Positions 49,001 through 58,000 of a stretch of DNA of 64,000 bases are shown piece after piece. Position 1 is the first letter of the stretch. Each line of letters opens with the position of its first letter. This stretch comes from Rhynochetos jubatus. Lineage: Eukaryota > Chordata > Aves > Eurypygiformes > Rhynochetidae. The stretch is from assembly GCA_027574665.1 (NCBI GenBank), contig CM050666.1, positions 1,488,001 to 1,552,000 on the forward strand, in the 5' to 3' direction. The translations under genes and the position numbers were made by a program. The notes beneath the pieces are model-generated. The model did not search any database. It was given only the letters and a program-made list of their open reading frames with translations, and had not been told where the DNA came from.

Positions 49001-52000
49001 TCGGGGCAGTCCAACCTCCAGTTCCAGGCAGGTGGTAAGGACATCTCCTTCCTGAAAAGATTGATTTTACTGGAGAGGCTGGGCCATTTCGTTTTCATGA
49101 ACACCGGTATTGTTGTCTTAGTCTGAAAAGCATATGATGTACTGGAAAACATACTCACTGGTACTGAAAAGACAGTGCTCACTGGTACAGAAAAGTACAG
49201 TGCTTGCATGGTTTCAAATATGATAGGCAGAGGAGGTTTGGCTTCAGTCAGGAGAGTCTTGTTGGTAGGTGAAAGCCTGTGGGTTTATTTCTCTTTCATT
49301 TCTCTTTTATTTTTTATCAGTTGTGAATTTTTAAAATACATGGGAAAAATCTTATTGTTTCCTTGATGGTTATTCTTTTGTTTGATATGGTTATAAAAAG
49401 ATATTGTTGGTCCTGCAAGCTTTAAGCATAAGTGCTTATTAGTCAATGAATTTATTATAAAACATTTGGTATTTGGTTTTCTTCTTTCTTTAAAAAAAAA
49501 TGCTGTTTTAAAGGTTCAATCAATCCCATCTACAGAAAAGCATGTGGTTTGGTTTCCCTCGTCTGAGGACCAAGTCCTACAGCTACAGGTTCCCGGTGCG
49601 CTTTGGGACTTCAGCGGAGCCAGTTCCTCCCTTCAGTCGTTGAAACCTTCCTATGGCTTCTGTGTCTAAGAACCAGCTGCCATAAGTCATAATTGTCACC
49701 TGAAATGGTGCAGCCCCTTGTAACCGCCATGTCTGATGGCACGCCAGATCCCCCAGTAGGACAGCTCCAACCCCCCAGCCAGGAGCGGGCAAGGGTGCTC
49801 CTCCACTGCAGCTGGCACGGGAGACATGGGGCAGTGCTGGGGACAGTGCCACAACCATTCAGACCTGCTCTGTTTCCAGGGATGGAGGTGGCTGCCTACC
49901 TTACAGAGAGGGCCCACTCGGTGTCCCTGGTAGAGCTGGAGGAAGTCCCCTTCAAGAAGTTCTTTGGGGAGAGAGTTGGCCGTGCTGTCATGAAGGTGAC
50001 CTCGCTTTCCTGTCTGGGAGGCGGAGAGGGGGGCGGTTTTGGTGACAGAGTGGGTTCTGCTTGTTTCACTTACTGCACTTGTTGATTAAGATGTGATGTT
50101 AGCAGTCTTTAGAAAGAACAGGCTATGTCCTCCCTCTCATGGTCCACTTGCTGTTCTTTGGGACCTGTGTGGGGTCAGAGGAGGTGCCAACCCCATTTGC
50201 CGTGTGGGTCGAGACGAGCCCAGGGGTGGGCAGGGTGGTGCAGGGACACAGGGACACCAGGAGCAGGGGTGGTTTGGGGTCCTGGTGTTCCCTGCTCTGT
50301 CCCTTATTGCCCCTCCAGATGTTCGAGAGCAACAGGGTGAAGTTCTACATGCAGACGGAAGTGTCAGAGCTGCGGGAGCAGGAGGGCAAGGTATGGTGTG
50401 GACAGGGGCTCCCCTTCACCTCTGGGGTTCTGCCCTCTGCTCTTTCCTAGCCCCTGAAACTCATATTCCTAGGTTTAAGCTCCCAGGAGCAAATGTGCTC
50501 CCACCCTTCTGCTGCCACTGTAAGGAATTGTGGTCAACTTGCATGTCAGAAATTAATCAAGTTGTCAGATTGGTTTGCTGCTCTACAGGGGTGTTCTTGT
50601 CCCTGAAATAACTGTAATGTCCCCCTGTGTCTGATGCAGCTGAAGGAGGTTGTGCTGAAGAGCGGGAAGGTCCTACGTGCTGACGTCTGTGTCGTCGGTG
50701 TTGGTAAGGGGCTGTCGAGGTGGTGGGATGGCTGTGCTTTGCTCGGCACAGGTGAAACTGAAGGGGATGTGGCAGCAACAGTTCTAGAGCCTCCACCCCA
50801 AAATGCAATGGAAAATCTATTTGGAGAATAGTAATGGTTTGTTTTTTTCCAGAAAAAACCCAAACATTCAAACCAATTTCATCCTCCCAAATGGTTTTTT
50901 TTTAAAAGTCTCCCCAAACTGACCTTGTTGTTCAGGCCACTGCCATAGAAGAGGGTATTTTATCCTTTACTCTTGGTGGAGGGAAATCCTTTCTCACCCT
51001 ATAAACTTTGCAGAAGTTGCAGACTGGAAGTATCACAGAATAAAGTTTAATTCTCCTTTTGTTGTTTTATTGACTCTTCTGTTTTGTGAAGGCTGGAGAG
51101 AAAAAAAAAGATAAAAAAAGGAATCTGAAAGCTGAAGAAAAGGTACAGATTGTGGGGACAGCAGAGGAGCCCTTTCTTTGGAAGACTTGAGGATCCCTTT
51201 TACATATGTTTTTTTCAAAATATCTATAAAAGAGAAGTGGATTGAAAATTGTCTTCAAGCATTAGAAAATGTGCCAAGGGCAGTTTAGTTTGGATATTAA
51301 GAAGCATTTCTTTACTGTAAGGATCCTTAGGCATTGGAACAGGCTGCCCAGGGTGGTGGTGGAGTCCCCATCCCTGGAGGTTTTTTAAAGGCATGTAGAT
51401 GTAGGGCTCAGGGACATGGTTTAGTGGGAGGCTTATCAGCGCTAGGTCAGTGATTGGGCTAGATGATCTCACAGGTCTGTTCCAGTCTAGGCAATTCTAT
51501 GATTCTATGAAAAAGGTGGTGGGCAGGTTACAGTGGTGCACTGATGGCTTGGAGAGCAATAGGGTCACTGGGGATGCGGAAGGGGATGTAGCAGTGGATT
51601 AGGGGCTCTGCTCCCCACTCCTAGAGCAGCAGCCCACTGCCTTTCCCTTGGGACAGATGGGTTGTCCAGGCAGGGGGGAGATCTGATGGCCTGGGGGTCA
51701 ACTCCTCGGGGCTGCGGGGATGCCTGGCTACCGCACCAGCAGCCCTTGCCTTCTCCTACAGGTGCAGTCCCAGCGACGGGCTTTCTCAAGCAGAGTGGCA
51801 TCAACATCGATTCCAAAGGCTTCATCGTGGTCAACAAGGTGAGCCTGGGGGGCAGGGGAGAGGAGAAGGTGCTGAGTCTGTTGCATGGGCTTGTCCAAGC
51901 TGAGCTTCCCTGGGGCTTCAAACTGCAGTTGCAGGGATGGTTCATCTGCTGGGATGCTGGGAGCATCACACTGGAGCATGTGGGACCCCCTGCAAGTGAG

Positions 52001-55000
52001 GAGTTTGCAAATCCCCCTGGATGCTGTGGCTTAGGTCCATCTCTGAGCCATCCTGGAATGGTGTGGATATTTTGGGGGGAAAGAAATGGAGAAAGATCCA
52101 CCTTTTCAAGGATCCTAAAGGATCTCATCTTTCCACCACCAGTGACTCTGATGGGAGCAGTGTTGGTGCTGATGGGTAGTGTGTGCTGTGAGCATGGAGC
52201 AAGTCGGGGGGTTGCCTCTGCTCCAGGAGCTCACTTCCACCCACCCCTGTGCTTGTTGCTCATGCTAGGCTCTGCTTGCAAGCACCACCAGACCCCAGTC
52301 TTCTAAGAGGGACTCTGGGACACCAGTCTGTGTCTCCTTTTACTGGGTAACCCTCTGGCAGAGGGATACTTTAGGTTCCTGCCTGCATAGTCCACTTTGA
52401 AAGTGAAGAACGCTAAATTGAATCCTGCTCAGGGGTCCCCGAGTCACGCAGAGGTTGTCCATGTGTGCCAGGGGACAATAACAGCTCTCAGGCAGGTCCC
52501 AGTTTGCTGAAGGTGCAAACCCCACCAGCGCTCACTTCTGCTTCCCCCCTGCAGATGATGCAAACCAACATCCCCGGAGTCTTCGCAGCTGGTGATGCTG
52601 TCATGTTCCCACTAGCCTTGAGGAATAATAAGAAAGTGAATGTCCCTCACTGGCAAATGGCACATATGCATGGTACGTGCTTTTCAGTCCTTTCACTTCA
52701 CAACAACAAATTGCTTATGGAAAAGAGCCTTTTCCAGACCTCAGGAAACTTCTAAGCCCTCTAGCAAGAGAATGAGACAACTGCCAGCAGGGAAACTGGG
52801 AAGTTGTATTTTAATACAAAATAAGTTTGAAGCATGTGTACTTTATCCAGTCTAATACAACTTGATTTGTCATCCTTCTTGATGAGCATTGACTAATGAT
52901 GCCTCATTAAAACACAGGTGCCCAGGGACAGACTTTCCCATATGCCATGTGCATCTGTAGTTGCTGCAGGAGCCTGATCTTCCCCTTGCCCCAGGACTCT
53001 TGGGAGCTTACATCCTAATGTTAGCTTGGGCTCACATCCCTCGCTTGGCTGCCTGTGATGCTGGGCTGGCCAAAGAGCATGCTGCAGAACGGAGACCTTT
53101 CTCCCCTTCATGCCAGCAAGCCTGGAAACCCTGGCATGATGGGCTGCCCTAGAGCTTTCCAAGACCACAACACCGTGGGCAGGTTGACCTCTGGGTGGGT
53201 ACCCTGGGTGAGGTTTTGGAACCACACCTCCGCAGTTAGCCTTTGGACACAGCCTCCTTTAATGCTGGTCCAGCCATGCCTCCATGGCAGGGACTGCAGC
53301 ATAACAGTCTTCATGACCTCAGGTGGTTTATCCATCCCATCCCCTTTTGCATTGGAAGCTGAGCAAGCTCTCAGTCCTGTCACCATTGCAGAATCTGGCT
53401 TGAAACAGGCTCATGAGCACGTCACTCATGCTGCTGGAGGATGAGTCAGTAAGAGCTGCACTGCTGGGGAGGAATTCAAGCCTAGCCGTGGAGGATACGA
53501 TGTGTTTCCTTGTTGGTGCTTGCTGCTGAATGGATTTTTATTAAGCTTAAGCGGAAGGTCTTGGTTTCCCTGTGCTCTGGGACTAGAGATACCTATGCCG
53601 TGCTGCAACCTGAGGGCAGACCACAATGCTTGCTCTGGTGCAGAGCTTCCATGCTTATTCTGCTGCATCTTTCTTCCAGGTCGTATAGCCGCACTGAACA
53701 TGCTGGCCCATGGCATGGATATCAGCACAGTCCCGTATTTGTGGACTGCTATGTTCGGGAAGAGCATCCGATATGCAGGTATGGGATTCCCCAAGGCTGC
53801 TGCAGAGTTTGTGCTGGTGGAGGTGTCCTGGGATAGAGAAGCTACAGCCACCTTCCTTGCTGTGGACCAACCTCTGCCTTGGGTCTGCTTCCCTTCCTGG
53901 CTCTGGAGGGTTTTGGTATCTCTGCTGCTCATGGCCATCGGGTGCAGGGCTGTGGGATGGCTGTGGTCATGAGGGATGGCCCAGTGCAAACAGTCTCCCT
54001 GCACTTGCACTTCTCTGAAGGAAGGGGTGCTCCTTTGGTGCCTTCATCTTCTGGTGCTGGTTTTTTGGTGATTGCAGGATGCTCTTCATGTAGCTCTGGA
54101 TTGAAACACTCTTTCGTAGGGACTACAGCTGGATCCAGGGGAATTGTTGCTGAATTCACTTCTCTGCCTTCCAGGCCACGGGGAAGGGTTCGATGATGTC
54201 ATCATTCAGGGAGATTTAGATGAACTGAAGTTTGTGGCATTTTATACCAAGTAAGTGTTTCTCTTCTCCACATGCCTACACAGGCATTCATCTAAGCTTG
54301 CCCTGCTGGGCTGGAAAATATTTTTGCCAGAGCTTCTGTCAGTTTTTTTACTTTCTGGACACTGAGGTTGCAGAACATTAATAATAGAATCATATAATAA
54401 TAATGAAAGGCCCTAGAGAAATTATGTGCTAAGCATAAAGCATATTAAACTGGTCTTTGGACCATCTCCACCAGATGTAAGTGATTTGCCTGTTCACATA
54501 GTATCTGAGAGCAGACAATGGCTTTTATTAATTCGTTGCTGGCAATCTTCACCAAAGATTTCCTTCCTGTCTCATGACTATGTTATTGATTTGTGACCAG
54601 GGCTGGACTGGGAACTCAGACAGCACTGTTTCTGCTTCTGGTTGCACAAATTAAACTTAAAAGACTCTTCCATCTCTTAACAAGCTGTGAAGGTTAGCAA
54701 GAGTTCAGGAGCTTTTGTTACGCCTGTAGTGAAACACAAGTCTCCCCAAGGTGGGAAGCCTATCTGGGAATATTTTCCTGAGATGTGTTGACAGCCAGGA
54801 TGCATTGTCTCTGCTGTTCTTGAGCCCTGCTGGCTGTTCAGGCTGGGAAGGCCATGCACCATAAATTTATACCCGAAATATTTGCTCCTGTTGCCTTTGT
54901 CCCATCCCAGTCTGAACTCAATGTCTACGGTGCCTTCACATGCCTAGAGATGGAGGGGATTGGAGAGGCGAGGGGCTGGCCTTGTCACCCCACAGCACAA

Positions 55001-58000
55001 GCTAGCCAGCTCCCCAGTGCTCACCCTCCTTCTCCTGGTGCTTGTGAACCTCTGATCAAACCTGCTGAAGGTCACGGGGCTCCAGCATCTGCTGCACCCA
55101 GGGCCCTTTGCATGAGCTTGCCGGCACCTTGGCCAAAATTGCCTAAAAGGGAGGGTATGTGCCAAGCACCCCTGTGCTGGGGAGAGCTGCTGCAAGGGGA
55201 CATGCCCCTTCTCTGGCCACAGCCATGGGGCTGTCACTCCCCACCCCCTGACATTTTGAAGTGCATTGAAGTCACATCATTGCCAATGCAAAATGCACAG
55301 TTTGCTCAGTGAGCATGAGCCAGGGTAAGGTTAAACCACTTTTTTTGCAGTGGTTTGCAGAGCTGGGTGTACTTGTGTCACTGCATTCCCTGCAAAACCA
55401 CTCCATGGCCATTGTGTTGTCCTGCCTTGGGTCTCATTGGCATTCCCCTGCATGCAGCAAATGCAGCATTATGTGGCCAGGTATCCATGAGCCACACTGA
55501 CACACATTTCTTTCCAGCATACAATTTCCTTTGAAACCTGTGTTCCTCCTTTCCATACCAGAGCATTTAGCCATTTATCCCAACCTTAATTAGAATGGAA
55601 ATGTCAGATTGCTTTAACTAAACATCTGTAGAGCCCATTCAAAAGGAAAGCCCTGAACAAGGCGCATAGTCCCTGCTCTGTGCAGTGGATGCATGCTGCA
55701 CCTGGTGTTCAGCGTGGTGCCGATGGCTGCTAGGGAATGAGGGCTGCCTGGGCAGACCTGCCAACACACAGAATGCCAGGCTCGGTGGGCAGCAGCTCCC
55801 CAGCAGACCCACAGCAGGGGTCTGCTGCTCAGTGCTGTGCTGTTCTGCGACCCAGGAGGTGTTCCCGGAGACGGCTTTTCAGTACCAGGACAGCATGCCA
55901 CGCCAAGAGCCAGAGTTACTAGGGAAGCACTGGCTGGCAGGGGGCCAGACAGTGCATCGCCTGCTGCTTTGCTCAGCTGTAATTGAGTCCTCATCTCTGT
56001 TTCTGTGAGGGGCCACCGGGAGTGTTTCTTCTTCTTTTTCTTGTTTGGTGATAGTTGTTCTTGTTGGTGCTAATGCTTTTTGACTGAGGACGCTGTCCCA
56101 GATTAGCCAACCCCCCTTCTTTGTGCTGCTGTGCCCGCCTGATGGTTTGATCTCTTCTCCTGGTGCACACTGTCTTGGCTGTTGCATGAACTGTTGGTGA
56201 TTCTCAGTTCTGGAGCCTGTCCTCAGCATCAACATCCGTAATAAGGCTCTTTTTTACCCCAGAATTTGAAAAAGAAGGTTGTTCACTTACTCCCCATCAG
56301 AGTGTGTGTGAGCTGTGGAGGGGTCAGCATGAGGCCCTGTGCTCAAAGGGTGTTGGGGACGGTGCTCTGCAGACGTCCCCATGGGACACTGTGCTACCAC
56401 AGCATCTCAGCCAGAATAGACCCATGTCATGCCACCCCTAAGGTCTTGGAACTGTCTTCTTCATGGTTCCCCATTTCCTTGCGTTGAACCCTGCAGAGGA
56501 GGGGAAGACCATGTAGACACAGTGCTCATCCACAGTGCTTCATCTTCCTTCAGCCTTTACTTCTGATTGCCCAAAATTCCAGGTTCAGGAAGGGCACTCA
56601 TGTTACCCATAAAGACCTTTTAAAAAAGAGGATTCCTCCTTGCTTCCCATTCTGTAAGCTCCAGCGCCAGCACACCAGCATCCTGTGAGTTATTTCACAC
56701 ATGAATCAGCTGCCCTGGGTCTTGCTGATGGAAATGTCTGGTCTGCATCCACCTTCCAAGCTGCTTGTATCAGGCAGTGGTTGGGCTCGAGGCTGAGTCA
56801 GTGGGCAGCTGGTGTGATTACATCTTCCTTTTCTCTCCCTTGCACACCTTGAGTCTTTCTTCCCTGGTTTTGATGGATAGGTCTCCAACCACTTTGTTTC
56901 TCAGCTGGGAGCTGGCTGTGCTCAGGAAACCAAATGTAGAGGAAACCACTGAAGCTTCAAGACCATGTGGTGTGATGTGGAGGTGGTGCAGAGCCTCCTA
57001 GGAGTCCTGAAGCCTCAGCCCCTGTTGGGTGCTGAGCACCAGAGGCATCAAGCAGTGATGAAGTATCCAAGGCTGTATCCTTGTATCCAAGGATACAAGT
57101 ATCCAAGGTTTCTTACATAGGGCCTCAACAACCCTTACCCAACAACCTCTTGTAGGGTTTCCCCAGGCTGTGGTTCATGGTGGTTTTTATGGTATTTCTG
57201 AACTTGGTGTTCAGGAGAAGAGGGAATCTGGACTTCAGTGCCATCAGGTACTGCTGCAAGTGTCTTGGGAGGAGGCTGGCTGTCTTCTGTAAAGAAAAGT
57301 CAGGAGTCCATGAACATATAATTGGAGTTGAATCCCTAGGGAAGACTGTCCTGTCCTGGGGTGTGTGCAGGACCTTGTTTACATCAGGCGGGACATCAAG
57401 CATCACAGCAGAGAAGATGCAGGCTCCGAAAGCAAAGAGCTCTTCTAAATCACAGCAGTGGCCCTCAGACATGACAGCCCAGCAAGCAGTTCAGCTGAAC
57501 ACACTTGTAATCTTCTCAGATGGTTAATTATCCTCACTGCCTGCTGCAGACACCTGTTTTCTGATGTGAATGTATTGCTCATCAACGTCTGTCCATGCTC
57601 ACCTTGACTGCTGGTGGGAAGAGCTGCAGGCTGTCGGAAATCCCCTCTGCTCTAAGTATCCATCTCAGCAGTGAGCTGAGGAGGCTTGGGATGGGATTTC
57701 CAAAGGCATCCAAGTCTTGCTCTACAGCTCCTGGTAACCTGGTGGCTCTCTCTTCCTGCTGCCATTCCCATGGACCAGCACCCTGTCCTGGAGCCTGGCC
57801 CGTGTCAGTGTTGGTCCATCTCTGGGTCTGGCTGATGTGGACTAAGCTGTGGACAAGCTCCAGTGGCTCCAGAGAAGATTCAGGGTTCCTGGTCTGCTCT
57901 GCACACCTGTGCGTGAGTGTGGAATGGGGAAGCCAGACTGCTGCTGTTTCTGACTTGCTGTCCCTTATTTGTAGTGAGCTTATTCAGGAATCATAGCCTC

